This document shows positions 39,683-50,166 of a stretch of DNA of 64,000 bases, one piece after another. A model generated the notes under the pieces. The model was given only the letters and a program-made list of their open reading frames with translations, searched no databases and was not told the DNA's origin. The position numbers and the translations under genes were made by a program. The stretch is from Bartonella tamiae Th239 (GTDB lineage: Bacteria; Pseudomonadota; Alphaproteobacteria; Rhizobiales; Rhizobiaceae), in contig NZ_JH725147.1 of assembly GCF_000278275.1 (NCBI RefSeq), positions 1,433,063-1,497,062 on the forward strand, in the 5' to 3' direction. How positions within the stretch are numbered: the stretch's first letter is position 1; the number at the start of each line of letters is the position of its first letter.

Positions 39683-40848
39683 ACAAAAAGCGAAACATAG
39701 CCGCCTGAATGGCGCACCAATTTACCAGCAAGATCAAGCTCGACTAATAAAAGATAAAGCTTGTTTAATGGAACACCTGAATGAAAACTTAAAGTTTCTA
39801 TATCTATTGGTGTTACAGAAAGAGCTGATAAAACCTTTTGACGTTCTTTATCATTCACATCTTCATTAAAAATATCAGGACTATCCGATTCGTTAAATCC
39901 TTGTGGTGGTAATAAAGACTCCATATTTTTAAAAAGATAGGGTTGAGTTGGCGATGTATTTGGAACAAGGGGGAAAAGTGTTTTTGCTAAATCATCAGGA
40001 TCAGTTATAAAAATGGCTCCATCACGGATAAGTTTGTTAGGACCTTCTGCACGTGGATCAAGTGGTGATCCAGGAATAGCAAATACCAACCTGCCAATTT
40101 CATTTGCAATACGCGCTGTAATAAGAGAACCAGAACGTTTTGCTGCTTCAACAATTAAAAGACCAAGAGATAATCCTGCAATGATACGGTTTCTACGTGG
40201 AAAATCCACCGCACGTGGAGTCCACCCAATGGGCATTTCACTGATAATTACACCACCTCTATGAATAATATCACGATAAAGTGTCGTATTTTCTGGAGGA
40301 TAAACACAATCCACACCACCAGCTAAAACAGCAATTGTGCCTGTGTCTAAAGATGCCTGATGAGCAGCAGAATCAATGCCACGAGCCAGACCAGAAACTA
40401 TGGAAAAACCATGGTCGCCTAATGCCTTTGCAAATTGAAAAGTAAGCTTTTTGCCAGATGCTGACGCATTCCTTGAACCAACAATAGCAACTGAAGGCTT
40501 CATAAATATCTCAACGTTACCACGCAATGCAATTAAAGGGGGAGGAAATTCAATGGCACGTAAGAGTTCAGGATATTCAGGCTCGCCAACACAAACAAAT
40601 TTTATTCCCATTTGAAGGGCTTTTTCAAATTCTTTTTCAGCATCTTCTATGCTTGCAATGCGTATTGTTTTTCTTGCGCCGCCTTTTGCGTTTAATTCAG
40701 GAAGTGCTTCAATTGCTTTTTGCGCTGAACCGAAACGTGCAATAAGATTCAAAAAAGTAACAGCCCCAACGTTTTCGCTTCTTATCAGTCGCAACCAGTT
40801 TAAACGCTGATAATCAGTAAGTTTAATGCCTTTTTGTTTATTTTGCAT
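39676..40848 (-). CDS. dprA: DNA-processing protein DprA
   Basis: DprA protects incoming single-stranded DNA and loads RecA during natural transformation. The 390 residues have the Rossmann-like core SVAIVGSRNASASGKKL, VSGLARGIDSAAHQASL, GTIAVLAGGVDCVYPPEN and SEMPIG, plus a C-terminal winged-helix domain. The ATG overlaps the plsY stop (TGATG). Its presence does not prove competence, because dprA is widely kept in non-transformable bacteria. Confidence 0.95.
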   Translation of the reverse strand: MQNKQKGIKLTDYQRLNWLRLIRSENVGAVTFLNLIARFGSAQKAIEALPELNAKGGARKTIRIASIEDAEKEFEKALQMGIKFVCVGEPEYPELLRAIEFPPPLIALRGNVEIFMKPSVAIVGSRNASASGKKLTFQFAKALGDHGFSIVSGLARGIDSAAHQASLDTGTIAVLAGGVDCVYPPENTTLYRDIIHRGGVIISEMPIGWTPRAVDFPRRNRIIAGLSLGLLIVEAAKRSGSLITARIANEIGRLVFAIPGSPLDPRAEGPNKLIRDGAIFITDPDDLAKTLFPLVPNTSPTQPYLFKNMESLLPPQGFNESDSPDIFNEDVNDKERQKVLSALSVTPIDIETLSFHSGVPLNKLYLLLVELDLAGKLVRHSGGYVSLFVQ

Positions 40849-41480
40849 CACCCCTTTTTGCTAATCTTGTCTTCTTCGCCTTTTAAAAGACGGTTGATAT
40901 TTTCATGATGTTTAACAATAACTATCATGCTCATAATTGCAAGAATTAGAGCCGTTGAAAAACGATGGTTATTTGGTAAGATAAAAAACGTAAAAATTGG
41001 TGCTGTCACAACAGCAATCAACGCTGAAAGTGATGAATAGCGTGTTATAAATGCAATTCCAACCCAAACAATTACAAAGATTAGAGCCAATGGTCCGTAA
41101 AAACCCAAACAAACACCCAAATAGGTGGCAACACCTTTGCCTCCTTTGAATTTTAGCCAAACAGGATATAAATGACCTAAAAAAACACAAAAGCCACTTA
41201 ATAAAATAATACTATAATGATCTGTTCTTTGAACAATCATAGAAGCAAAAATAACGGCGACAGTTCCTTTCAAAAGATCGCAAAGAAGAGTCAAAAATGC
41301 GATTTTTTTATTTCCTGTGCGTAAAACATTCGTCGCACCAATATTTCCTGAACCAATTGAGCGCACATCGCCCAAACCTGCAAAATGTGTAAATATTAAA
41401 CCAAAAGGTATTGAACCAATTAGATAAGATAGAAATGGCAAAAGCCATAATATAAATTGATTGTGGGATAACATATCCAT
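40848..41480 (-). CDS. plsY: Glycerol-3-phosphate acyltransferase PlsY
   Basis: PlsY transfers the acyl group from acyl-phosphate to glycerol-3-phosphate, the first step of phospholipid synthesis. The 210 residues with several membrane helices carry the three family motifs: YLIGSIPFG near 19-27, [17 protein letters not shown] near 40-56, and [14 protein letters not shown] near 109-122. It is followed immediately by dprA. Confidence 0.95.
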   Translation of the reverse strand: MDMLSHNQFILWLLPFLSYLIGSIPFGLIFTHFAGLGDVRSIGSGNIGATNVLRTGNKKIAFLTLLCDLLKGTVAVIFASMIVQRTDHYSIILLSGFCVFLGHLYPVWLKFKGGKGVATYLGVCLGFYGPLALIFVIVWVGIAFITRYSSLSALIAVVTAPIFTFFILPNNHRFSTALILAIMSMIVIVKHHENINRLLKGEEDKISKKG

Positions 41481-41540
41481 TGATCAATGACTTTCTACTT
41501 ATAATATTCTAATGACCATATATTCATTGTTTATGCATTA

Positions 41541-42848
41541 TTAGCATATGCTAAAGACTTTTAGTCCTTTAACATAAGTTTGCAAAACTCTACCTTGAAA
41601 GCGTGCCTTTTCAAAAGGGCTATTTTTTGATCGTGAATGCAACATATCAAGTGATAAAACCCATGGCTCTTCCAAATCCACAATAATAAAATCTGCGTTT
41701 TGACCTTGTTTTAGTGTTCCAGCATCCAATCCAAAAAGCTTTGCAGGATTGGTTGATAGAAGACGAACAATAGTGATAAGTGAAAGCGACCCATTATGAT
41801 AAAGTCTTAATGCTGCGGCTAATAAAGTTTCCAAACCGACTGCACCTGTTTGTGAATCTTCAAAAGGCAAACGTTTTGTATCAACGTCTTGCGGATCATG
41901 ACTGGAAACAATCATATCAATTGTACCATTGCGCAGGGATTCAATCATTGAAAGACGATCATCTTCAGTGCGCAATGGAGGTGAAAGACGGAAAAAAGTC
42001 CGATATTCTCCAATGTCATTTTCATTAAGTGATATATGATTAATGGAAACAGCTGACGATATTTTGGTGTTTTTTTGTTTAGCTCTTTCTATAGTTTCAG
42101 CAGACATAGCTGTTGAAATTTGGGCTGCGTGGTATCGGCATTGCGTTAAATTCGCCAATCTTAAATCCCGTTCAAGCGGAATAATTTCTGCCTCTTTTGG
42201 GATTCCTAAAAGTCCAAGCCAGCTAGCAAGAAGACCTTCATTCATAACACCAAGACTATTAAGCCATTTATCTTGCGTTTCGTGCATTATAGGCATATCA
42301 AAATCGCGCGCATAGGTCATGGCACGTCGCATCATTGCAGAATTTTCAATTGTTTTTTTTCCGTCCGAGAAAGCAATTGCTCCTGCATTTTTCATTAATC
42401 CAAATTCAGTAAGCTCTTGACCCATCAGTCCCTTTGTAATGGCAGGCACTGGATGAACATGAACTTTTGCTGTTTCTCTTGCTGTTCGTTTAATAAATTC
42501 AACCAATGAAACACTATCAATTACAGGATTTGTGTCAGGCATCATTAAAAAAGAAGTTATTCCTCCCGCAGCTGCAGAGTGGCTAGCGGATTCAATTGTC
42601 TCTCTATGTTCCTCACCAGGTTCGCCTACAAAAACACGGCTGTCAACCAAACCCGGTAAAATCGTTTTTCCCTCAAGGTCATAGACTTCTGCTCCTTCTG
42701 GAACACCTTGATTATGGGCTTCTTTGCCAGAAGCCATAAATACACCATTGTCAACAATAAGAGCGCCTATCTCATCCATATTTCTTGAAGGATCAACAAT
42801 ACGGGCATTTTGAAAAACAGTTGTTTTATTATATAAAGCTTTGCTCAT
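41541..42848 (-). CDS. pyrC: Dihydroorotase homologue lacking the HxH metal motif (PyrC'-type)
   Basis: The amidohydrolase-fold protein (435 residues) lies next to pyrB. Active dihydroorotases have an HxH zinc motif (DxHxH) after LPGLVD. Here the sequence is LPGLVDSRVFVGEPG (65-79), with both histidines replaced, while the later SSHDPQD segment is kept. This matches the inactive PyrC' that forms a structural complex with aspartate carbamoyltransferase in many bacteria. A separate catalytic dihydroorotase would be needed elsewhere. Many databases simply label this family dihydroorotase. Confidence 0.88.
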   Translation of the reverse strand: MSKALYNKTTVFQNARIVDPSRNMDEIGALIVDNGVFMASGKEAHNQGVPEGAEVYDLEGKTILPGLVDSRVFVGEPGEEHRETIESASHSAAAGGITSFLMMPDTNPVIDSVSLVEFIKRTARETAKVHVHPVPAITKGLMGQELTEFGLMKNAGAIAFSDGKKTIENSAMMRRAMTYARDFDMPIMHETQDKWLNSLGVMNEGLLASWLGLLGIPKEAEIIPLERDLRLANLTQCRYHAAQISTAMSAETIERAKQKNTKISSAVSINHISLNENDIGEYRTFFRLSPPLRTEDDRLSMIESLRNGTIDMIVSSHDPQDVDTKRLPFEDSQTGAVGLETLLAAALRLYHNGSLSLITIVRLLSTNPAKLFGLDAGTLKQGQNADFIIVDLEEPWVLSLDMLHSRSKNSPFEKARFQGRVLQTYVKGLKVFSIC

Positions 42849-42853
42849 AATCT

Positions 42854-43813
42854 TTACTTCTCACCAATATGATGACGTGAATCAAGAAGCGCTTCCATCA
42901 CTGCCATTCTAACAGCTACGCCCATTTCAACTTGTGTTTGGATGACACTGTGTGAACCATCGGCAACATCTGAAGCAATTTCAACGCCTCTATTCATTGG
43001 GCCTGGATGCATAACAATACAATCAGGTTTGGCATTGTGAAGCTTTTGTTTGTCCAAGCCAAAAAAATGAAAATATTCCCGCGATGATGGGATAAAAGCA
43101 CTCGTCATGCGTTCACGTTGCAAACGAAGCATCATAATAACATCGACATCTTTAAGACCTTGTTGCATATCATTATAAACGCTCACACTCATATTTTCTA
43201 TTTCTGATGGAAGAAGTGTTGAAGGCGCAATAACACGCACACGCGCTCCCAAAGCGTTGAGGCATATAATATTAGATCGCGCAACTCGTGAATGTAAAAT
43301 ATCACCACAAATTGCAATATTTAATCCTTCAATATGTTTTTTAGCGCGCCTTATCGTTAGAGCATCAAGAAGTGCTTGAGTAGGGTGTTCATGTGCTCCA
43401 TCACCAGCATTTATAACGGCACAATCAACCTTTTGCGCAAGAAGCGCGGCCGCACCTGCAGCGCTATGGCGTATAACCAAAATATCTGGATGCATGGCAT
43501 TTAAAGTCATTGCTGTATCAATGAGTGTCTCGCCTTTTTTCACAGATGAATTGGCTACGGACATATTCATCACATCGCCACCAAGACGTTTGCCAGCCAA
43601 TTCAAATGATGATTGGGTTCTGGTTGATGCTTCAAAAAATAAATTTATTTGAGTTCTTCCACGTAGTGTAGATTTTTTCTTATCAATTTGTTGCGAAAGA
43701 GCGACATTTTCATTTGCACGATCAAGAAGCAAAGTAATGTCTTGTGAATTAAGGTCTTTAATTCCCAACAAATGACGATGACGAAATAGAGGAAAAGATA
43801 CATTATGTGTCAT
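42854..43813 (-). CDS. pyrB: Aspartate carbamoyltransferase catalytic subunit
   Basis: PyrB condenses carbamoyl phosphate and aspartate in pyrimidine synthesis. At 319 residues it has normal length. The carbamoyl-phosphate motif [15 protein letters not shown] is at 59-73, then [27 protein letters not shown] near 136-152 and the aspartate-binding [11 protein letters not shown] near 272-282. The inactive dihydroorotase homologue follows after 5 bases, which fits a PyrB-PyrC' complex. No pyrI regulatory subunit is seen. Confidence 0.96.
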   Translation of the reverse strand: MTHNVSFPLFRHRHLLGIKDLNSQDITLLLDRANENVALSQQIDKKKSTLRGRTQINLFFEASTRTQSSFELAGKRLGGDVMNMSVANSSVKKGETLIDTAMTLNAMHPDILVIRHSAAGAAALLAQKVDCAVINAGDGAHEHPTQALLDALTIRRAKKHIEGLNIAICGDILHSRVARSNIICLNALGARVRVIAPSTLLPSEIENMSVSVYNDMQQGLKDVDVIMMLRLQRERMTSAFIPSSREYFHFFGLDKQKLHNAKPDCIVMHPGPMNRGVEIASDVADGSHSVIQTQVEMGVAVRMAVMEALLDSRHHIGEK

Positions 43814-43945
43814 AGTAAATCATTTCTATAAGCTTTTAACAAATTCACAACAAGCAATGTTTGTTATTTTTAAGTCTTTTTAACCGCTAAAAAACCAATT
43901 GTCTTTAAAATCATGATGTTTTGATTCGAAAATAGGAATAAAATT

Positions 43946-45574
43946 GTGAACGCACTGTCTGCTCGATCTACTCAAAAAAGAAATGCTTTTCTTGATGATG
44001 CGGTTTTATTCCGTTTTAGCTCTAACCTCTCACCAACACTTCTTTCAGGATTTGAAGAAATTGGTGCGTTTGTTTCAAGTCGTGAAGGCCGTGATTTAGC
44101 GCGATTGGCAAATGTATACCAACCTCAGTTGCGGCGAGAAAATGAATGGGGAGATGCAACACAACAAATTGAAATGCATCCTGCCTATCATGCATTGCAG
44201 CGACGTTCAAAACAGGCTGGTCTTTCGTCTTCTTTGTGGGATCAATCTAAAACTGAAAATGGTGTGCGTTATCAAGCACGCGCAATAAGACTTTTTTTGC
44301 TATCAGGCTTAGAAACAGGACATTTAATAGAAAATATATTTAATAGTGCTGCGATTTCTGCACTTATAAGCGAAAATGATTTGTTCCAAAAATGGCAAAA
44401 TAATTTGCTATCGCGGCAACATGATTTTTCTTCAAGACCACTTTCAACCAAAAAATCTGCTAGCATTACTTTTGCATTTGATAATGCAACGGACAGTGTC
44501 CGTGCTACCAATTATAATGCTTCAGCGACACGTGTTCACTTTGATGCAGTATTGGGAAGAGATATTTTTAGTCTAGAAGCCGTTAAAACATCCGTAATAA
44601 ATCCATTCGCAGACGGTTATTTTGTAACAGCGGCTGTTAATGGAGAAATGAGCTGTTTTTTAGTCCCGCGTTTACAGGAAAATGGTGCTTTGAATGGTCA
44701 TATATCAATCGATCATCTATTAAAAAGTGCCGGCGAATGCTCAGTTCCTGAAGGTCAGGTTTCATTTCATCAAAGTCAAGGTTGGCTTATTGGTCAATTG
44801 GGGGGCGGAGAGAAAGTCATTCGCGATATTGAAACAATGATTCGTTTTGATGATTCTGTCATTACTGCAGGTGTATTGAGATCTGCGCTTCAATATGGAA
44901 TTGATTTTTTTCGGCGTGAACAACAGCGTCAAACATTATCACCACTTACTGAACGTATTTTTGCTGATCTCGCACTAGATGTCGTTGCGGCACAATGTTT
45001 AATGATGCGTTTAGCAAAAGCCTTCGATCAAGCCGCAAACAATCGTGATGAAGCATCTTTTGCACGTATTATGACACCTATTGTTGCGATGCATGTAAAC
45101 CAATTGGCTGTTCCTATTATTGGCGAGATTATTGCACAATTAGGAGCTAAAGCATTTTTTCATGATAGTCGGCTTGCACGTATGCTACAGGATTCACCTA
45201 TCCGCTCTATGAAGGGTTCTGGTGGTAATGATCTAGTAGAAGATATCATTCGTATGGCGGTTAAAGCGCCAGGACTTTTTTATAGTTTAATAGAGCGCAT
45301 AGGTTTTGATATTGGACCAGCAGGACCAAAAACAGTAGATATTCTAAAAGCCGCTGCAACTGTTGCCGCTAGTGATATTGGAGCTGGACGGCTTTTTGTT
45401 GAGCAAATGGCTTATGCGGGTGCAGCAGCCTGCTTAAGACAAACTGATCTTGATGCCATAAGTGTTGCATATATGGAAAGTCGGCTCGGTGGACAATGGC
45501 GCTCATCGTATGGAATGTTGAGTGCGCGTCATAATGCTGGTCATATATTAAATACACTTTATCCTATTGTTTAA
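43946..45574 (+). CDS. AidB-like acyl-CoA dehydrogenase family protein with altered flavin motifs
   Basis: The 542-residue protein follows the AidB layout from N-terminal [19 protein letters not shown] sequence to C-terminal [26 protein letters not shown]. coli AidB is a DNA-binding flavoprotein of the adaptive response to alkylation. In AidB the flavin region reads GMGMTEKQGGSDV and later GNRSNAS. Here the matching segments are [16 protein letters not shown] (174-189) and [13 protein letters not shown] (262-274). The core flavin contacts are probably lost. The start is GTG, with AGGA 8 bases upstream. It converges on ruvX with a 4-base overlap. Confidence 0.8.
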
Positions 45575-46047
45575 ATATGAAATTTAAGTGTTTTTAAACG
45601 ATCAAGTGCGCCTTGTAATATAAATGCGGCCGCCGCAGAATCTATTTTTTCAGAGCGTTTTGCTCGCGAAACATTCATTTCTAAAAGGGACCGTTCGGCA
45701 GCAACAGTTGATAGGCGTTCATCCCAAAAAACAAATGGTATATTTGTTATTGAATTCATATTACTTACAAATGTGCGTGTTGCCTGTACGCGTGGGCCAT
45801 TGCTTCCGTTCATATTTATAGGTAACCCAATAACAATCACGCCTACATTTTCTTTAAAAAGTCGTTGATTTAGTAAGGGGGCATCAATTGAAAACTTTTT
45901 ACGCTTTAATACGGGTCTAGGATGAGCAAAGGACCAGCAAAGATCAGATATGGCAATGCCAATTGTTTTTGTCCCAAGGTCAAGCCCTGCAATTGTTTTT
46001 TCCTTCAAAGCTAAATTCGGTACATCTAAAATATCAATAACGGGCAT
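45571..46047 (-). CDS. ruvX: Holliday junction resolvase-like / pre-16S rRNA nuclease (YqgF)
   Basis: A RNase H-fold nuclease implicated in 16S rRNA 5' maturation. Seen: [16 protein letters not shown] near 20-35, [17 protein letters not shown] near 72-88, [15 protein letters not shown] near 107-121 and [16 protein letters not shown] near 139-154. I chose the ATG at 46047, giving 158 residues, because its N-terminus matches the family's usual length. The open frame extends 17 codons upstream without an SD. It is divergent from the UPF0173 hydrolase. Confidence 0.93.
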   Translation of the reverse strand: MPVIDILDVPNLALKEKTIAGLDLGTKTIGIAISDLCWSFAHPRPVLKRKKFSIDAPLLNQRLFKENVGVIVIGLPINMNGSNGPRVQATRTFVSNMNSITNIPFVFWDERLSTVAAERSLLEMNVSRAKRSEKIDSAAAAFILQGALDRLKTLKFHI

Positions 46048-46142
46048 GTGATTTAAAAATATTATTTGCCTCTTGGCATTTGTTAAAGAAATAATCATAT
46101 ATCATTTCATTATAATAAAGTGAATAAAAAGGAGCCACAAAT

Positions 46143-46847
46143 ATGAAAATTACATGGCTAGGACATGCAGCATTTAAAATCGAAACTGGAAATGCTGTCA
46201 TTCTCATTGATCCTTATTTATCGGATAACCCAGCTGCAAAAAATCTTGATCTAAAAAAAATAGTAGATAACGTAACGCATATTGCTTTAACACATGGCCA
46301 TGGTGATCATGTGGGTGATACAATTTCTATTGCTCGCGAAAAAAACATTCCAGTCACCGCAAATGCGGATTTGGGAACATGGCTGAGTACTCAAGGTGTA
46401 GAAAAAATAATTGCAGGCAATACAGGCGGCACTCAACATCATAATGGTTACACCATTACATTTGTTAACGCTTTGCATTCTTCTGGAATGCTCACCGAGA
46501 ACGGAAATTCACAAAGCTTAGGCAATCCGAACGGTCTTATTTTTCATTTTGATCATGCACCAACACTTTATCATTTCGGGGATACAGATATTTTTTCGGA
46601 TATGAAACTTATTGATGAGTTGCATTCACCAGAAATTGGACTTGTGCCGGTTGGTGATCGGTTTACAATGGGTGGGGCGGTTGCTGCTTTGGCTTGTAAA
46701 AGATATTTAAATCTTAAAACTGCAATACCATGTCATTATGGAACTTTTCCTTTTCTTGAGCAAACACCTGAAAAATTCGTCAAGGGTATGGAAGGCAGCA
46801 CCACAAATATAGCTGTTCCAAAAATCGGTGAAACACTCAATTTTTAA
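46143..46847 (+). CDS. UPF0173 metal-dependent hydrolase (metallo-beta-lactamase fold)
   Basis: The 234-residue protein carries [13 protein letters not shown] at the N-terminus, the metal motif [11 protein letters not shown] at 50-60, [10 protein letters not shown] near 115-124, HFGDTDIF near 144-151 and IPCHYGTFP near 198-206. This is the YtkL/UPF0173 group, whose substrate is unknown. An AAGGAG SD precedes the ATG. It sits just upstream of gatC-gatA in the same direction. Confidence 0.92.
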   Translation: MKITWLGHAAFKIETGNAVILIDPYLSDNPAAKNLDLKKIVDNVTHIALTHGHGDHVGDTISIAREKNIPVTANADLGTWLSTQGVEKIIAGNTGGTQHHNGYTITFVNALHSSGMLTENGNSQSLGNPNGLIFHFDHAPTLYHFGDTDIFSDMKLIDELHSPEIGLVPVGDRFTMGGAVAALACKRYLNLKTAIPCHYGTFPFLEQTPEKFVKGMEGSTTNIAVPKIGETLNF

Positions 46848-46921
46848 GTGTCTTTTCTTGCGCTTACGCTTTGTGCACTGTATAGCCAATATAGAAAATG
46901 TATTCATATAGGAAATGATCT

Positions 46922-47209
46922 ATGTCGGTGGATATCAAAACAGTTAAAAGAGTGGCGCATTTGGCACGTATTGCTGTTAATGATCAAGAAGCAGAACGTA
47001 TCAGTGGTGAGCTGAGAAAAATCTTGGAATTTGTTGAAAAGTTAAATGAAGTTGATATCGACGACATTGAGCCAATGACTTCTGTAACGCATATGACATT
47101 GCGTATGCGTGAAGATAAAGTAACGGATGGAAATAAAGTAGGCGACATCGTTGCTAATGCACCTCTTAGTGAAGATAATTTTTTTCTAGTTCCTAAAGTG
47201 GTTGAATAG
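46922..47209 (+). CDS. gatC: Asp-tRNA(Asn)/Glu-tRNA(Gln) amidotransferase subunit C
   Basis: This small stabilising subunit (95 residues) of the GatCAB enzyme converts mischarged Glu-tRNA-Gln and Asp-tRNA-Asn. The pattern [28 protein letters not shown] followed by [18 protein letters not shown] and a final [15 protein letters not shown] is diagnostic. gatA follows after 33 bases. gatB is not in the next position here. Confidence 0.96.
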   Translation: MSVDIKTVKRVAHLARIAVNDQEAERISGELRKILEFVEKLNEVDIDDIEPMTSVTHMTLRMREDKVTDGNKVGDIVANAPLSEDNFFLVPKVVE

Positions 47210-47242
47210 ATTAACGAAACTTTTTAAATTTTGAGATTTCTG

Positions 47243-48724
47243 ATGACTGACTTGACAAAGTTAACACTACAACAAGCTCGTGATGCCCTCGCAAAAGGGG
47301 ATATTAAAGCAATTGAATTGACAGAGGCCTACCTTCAAACAATCGAACAGTCTAATTCTAAGTTGAAAGCTTATGTTAGTGTTACTGCCGATAAAGCGCG
47401 TATAATGGCAAATAATTCTCAAGCCAAGCTTGATAAAAAAGAAGCAGGCGCATTAGAAGGAATTCCTCTTGGTGTAAAAGATTTGTTTGCAACTTTTGAT
47501 ATTCATACACAGGCTTGTTCGCATATATTGGATGGATTTAAGCCGAAATATGAATCAACCGTGACACAAAACCTTTGGTCAGATGGCGCTGTTTTGTTGG
47601 GGAAACTTAATATGGATGAATTTGCCATGGGCTCATCCAATGAAACGTCTTATTACGGAGCCGCCATTAACCCTTGGCGTGAAAATGATTCGCAAAGACC
47701 TCTTGTAACGGGTGGTTCTTCAGGTGGCTCGGCGGGAGCGGTTGCTGCACATTTATGTCTTGGGGCAACTGCGACTGATACTGGTGGATCGATACGTCAG
47801 CCCGCCGCATTTACAGGAACTGTAGGTATAAAACCAACTTATGGACGCTGTTCTCGTTGGGGTACTATCGCTTATGCTTCATCGTTAGATCAAGCAGGCC
47901 CTATAGCTCGAACTGTTCGTGATAGCGCTATTTTATTGAAGTCTATGGCATCTTTCGATGAAAAAGATTCGACCTCAATCGACCAATCTGTAAGCAATTA
48001 TGAAGAGTATATCGGAAAGTCAATAAAAGGCTTTAAAATTGGTATTCCGAAAGAATATCGTGTAGATGAGATGCCTGAAGAAATTTCTGCTCTTTGGCAA
48101 AAAGGCATTAATTGGTTGCGTGATGCAGGGGCAGAAATTGTAGATATTTCCTTACCTCATACGCAATATGCATTGCCTGCATATTATATTGTGGCATCAG
48201 CTGAAGCTTCATCTAATTTAGCGCGCTATGACGGCGTGCGTTACGGATTGCGTGTACAAGGTAAAGATATTATCGATATGTATGAAAATACGCGCTCTGA
48301 AGGGTTCGGTGATGAAGTTAAGCGCCGCATTTTAATGGGGACTTATGTTTTATCTGCGGGTTATTATGATGCGTATTATTTAAGAGCGCAAAAGGTTAGA
48401 ACTTTAATTAAAAAAGATTTCGATCAATCATTTGAATCTGGTGTTGATATGATCTTAACTCCAGCAACGCCTAGTGCTGCTTTTGCAATTGGCGATGAAT
48501 CATTGAAAAACGATCCCGTTGCTATGTATCTCAATGATATTTTCACTATTACTGTTAATATGGCCGGATTGCCTGCAATTTCAGTTCCAGCAGGATTATC
48601 CGAAAAAGGCTTGCCTTTGTCTCTTCAATTGATTGGAAGGCCTTTTGATGAACAAACATTGTTTCAAACAGCACATGTAATTGAGCAATCAGCTGGGCAC
48701 TTTATACCCAAAAAATGGTGGTAA
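47243..48724 (+). CDS. gatA: Asp-tRNA(Asn)/Glu-tRNA(Gln) amidotransferase subunit A
   Basis: The amidase subunit of GatCAB hydrolyses glutamine and channels ammonia to GatB. The 493 residues contain the Ser-cisSer-Lys triad: Lys in [10 protein letters not shown] near 75, the Gly/Ser loop [14 protein letters not shown] near 155-168 and [22 protein letters not shown] near 175-196. I chose the ATG at 47243. A TTG four codons earlier opens the frame. It shares an operon with gatC. Confidence 0.96.
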   Translation: MTDLTKLTLQQARDALAKGDIKAIELTEAYLQTIEQSNSKLKAYVSVTADKARIMANNSQAKLDKKEAGALEGIPLGVKDLFATFDIHTQACSHILDGFKPKYESTVTQNLWSDGAVLLGKLNMDEFAMGSSNETSYYGAAINPWRENDSQRPLVTGGSSGGSAGAVAAHLCLGATATDTGGSIRQPAAFTGTVGIKPTYGRCSRWGTIAYASSLDQAGPIARTVRDSAILLKSMASFDEKDSTSIDQSVSNYEEYIGKSIKGFKIGIPKEYRVDEMPEEISALWQKGINWLRDAGAEIVDISLPHTQYALPAYYIVASAEASSNLARYDGVRYGLRVQGKDIIDMYENTRSEGFGDEVKRRILMGTYVLSAGYYDAYYLRAQKVRTLIKKDFDQSFESGVDMILTPATPSAAFAIGDESLKNDPVAMYLNDIFTITVNMAGLPAISVPAGLSEKGLPLSLQLIGRPFDEQTLFQTAHVIEQSAGHFIPKKWW

Positions 48725-48730
48725 AGTCTT

Positions 48731-48755
48731 GCTGTTCACATTAAATGTGAACAGC
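48731..48755. terminator. Bidirectional hairpin between gatA and gloA
   Basis: An 11-bp perfect stem GCTGTTCACAT/ATGTGAACAGC lies between the convergent genes. The following AATTTATTTT is a weak U-tract for the plus strand, and the minus strand has no clear U-tract. Termination function is plausible. Confidence 0.5.
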
Positions 48756-48787
48756 AATTTATTTTAAAATTACCAAAAGTTTTTAAA

Positions 48788-49228
48788 TTACCAAGAGCCA
48801 GTATTTTCCATTGATGCCCACGGTTCTTTAGGTGCAAGTCGTTCACCCTTTTGTAGAATTTCAATAGAAATTCCATCAGGTGACTTCACAAATGCCATAT
48901 GTCCATCACGTGGAGGTCTGTTAATATTAATACCAGCATCGGATAATTTTTGGCAAATTGCGTAAATATCATCAACTTGATATGCTAGATGTCCAAAATT
49001 ACGTCCACCAGAATATTTTTCTTTATCCCAATTATAGGTAAGTTCTAACTCAGGAGCTTTATGATTCTTTGCCGTATCAACATCTTCGTCAGCAGCAAGA
49101 TAGACAAGTGTAAAGCGTCCTTTTTCATTTTCAATGCGGCGTGTTTCTTTTAATCCAAAGATCGTGCAATAAAATTCCATTGATTTATCAAGATCTTCTA
49201 CTCTAACCATTGTGTGCAAATAACGCAT
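48788..49228 (-). CDS. gloA: Lactoylglutathione lyase (glyoxalase I)
   Basis: GloA isomerises the hemithioacetal of methylglyoxal and glutathione. The 146 residues start MRYLHTMVRVEDLDKSMEFY, with LELTYNWD near 67-74, FGHLAYQVDDIY near 83-94 and a C-terminal SPDGISIEIL near 117-126. These supply the His/Glu metal ligands. I chose the ATG at 49228 because AGAGGT lies 5 bases upstream. The frame stays open for 77 further codons, which read as non-coding. Confidence 0.94.
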   Translation of the reverse strand: MRYLHTMVRVEDLDKSMEFYCTIFGLKETRRIENEKGRFTLVYLAADEDVDTAKNHKAPELELTYNWDKEKYSGGRNFGHLAYQVDDIYAICQKLSDAGININRPPRDGHMAFVKSPDGISIEILQKGERLAPKEPWASMENTGSW

Positions 49229-49490
49229 TGTGACCTCTTCATTTAAGTTTTGTATCTGGTTTGATTTTAGCTCTTTTTTAAATAATTCTAAATGACCATT
49301 TAGAATACTCACAAGGATTTTATAAAGTTTTTTACGACAATATGGGGAAATCTTTTGTAGACACTTGCGTGTTTGTACGTGATCACTGTTTACTCTTAAA
49401 AAGAGAATCATGTCAATCAAATGACATAATAAAGCATAGTCATTAAAAAGTTGAATCATGACTTTTTACATTGATGGGATTAGGCGGATT

Positions 49491-50084
49491 ATGGTGAGCA
49501 AGGAAAAATCGCAAGACTATCTTTTGTCTCAAGATAGCTCTGATCTTAAAAAAGATGCACTTGACACCAATGACGTCATTGAAGTGAGTGGTGCGATTAA
49601 ATGGTTTGATGTTAGCAAAGGATATGGTTTTATTGTACCAGACATTGCCAATTTGGGTGATATTTTGCTTCATATCACAGTTATGAGAAAAGATGGTTTT
49701 CAAACTGCGCTTGAAGGCGCACGTATAGTTTGTTTCGTTAAAAATGGCGAACGTGGTTTACAAAGCATAAAAGTTAAATCTATTGATTTATCAACTGCTA
49801 TTCATCCATCACAAATTCCTGCAAAAACTCATGTGGTTGTTACTGCTGAAAGTGGTCTAGAGCGTGCTATTGTCAAATGGTTTAATCGTGAAAAAGGTTT
49901 TGGGTTTTTAACGCGTGGAGAAGGAACTGATGATATCTTCATTCATATGGAAACCTTGCGCCGATTTGGGTTAGCGGATTTGCGTCCTGGACAAGTTGTG
50001 CTTGTACGTTATGGACATGGTGAAAAAGGTATTATGGCTGCGGAGATTCATCCTGATATTGCAACACCCTTTTCAACGCATTAA
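49491..50084 (+). CDS. Cold-shock protein with two CSD domains
   Basis: The 197-residue protein has two cold-shock (OB) domains. The first is SGAIKWFDVSKGYGFIVPD with LLHITV. The second is [19 protein letters not shown] with IFIHMETLRRFG. They are joined by a linker of about 30 residues. RNP1/RNP2-type aromatic residues are present in both. Two-domain CspA-type proteins are common in Rhizobiales and bind single-stranded RNA/DNA. The start is uncertain: the ATG at 49491 follows AGGCGG at 49482, and the frame opens at 49458. Confidence 0.88.
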   Translation: MVSKEKSQDYLLSQDSSDLKKDALDTNDVIEVSGAIKWFDVSKGYGFIVPDIANLGDILLHITVMRKDGFQTALEGARIVCFVKNGERGLQSIKVKSIDLSTAIHPSQIPAKTHVVVTAESGLERAIVKWFNREKGFGFLTRGEGTDDIFIHMETLRRFGLADLRPGQVVLVRYGHGEKGIMAAEIHPDIATPFSTH

Positions 50085-50166
50085 AGTCTTTAATTTGACT
50101 TAATACATGTTGTTTCCTATGTGAACTTTTAGGGATTGTATCAAATTTTATAACAGGCGAATGCAT

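Noticed and set aside
49229..49459. 77-codon N-terminal extension of gloA
   Set aside because: Glyoxalase I begins at MRYLHTMVRV, with its own SD. The extension has no homology that I recognise.
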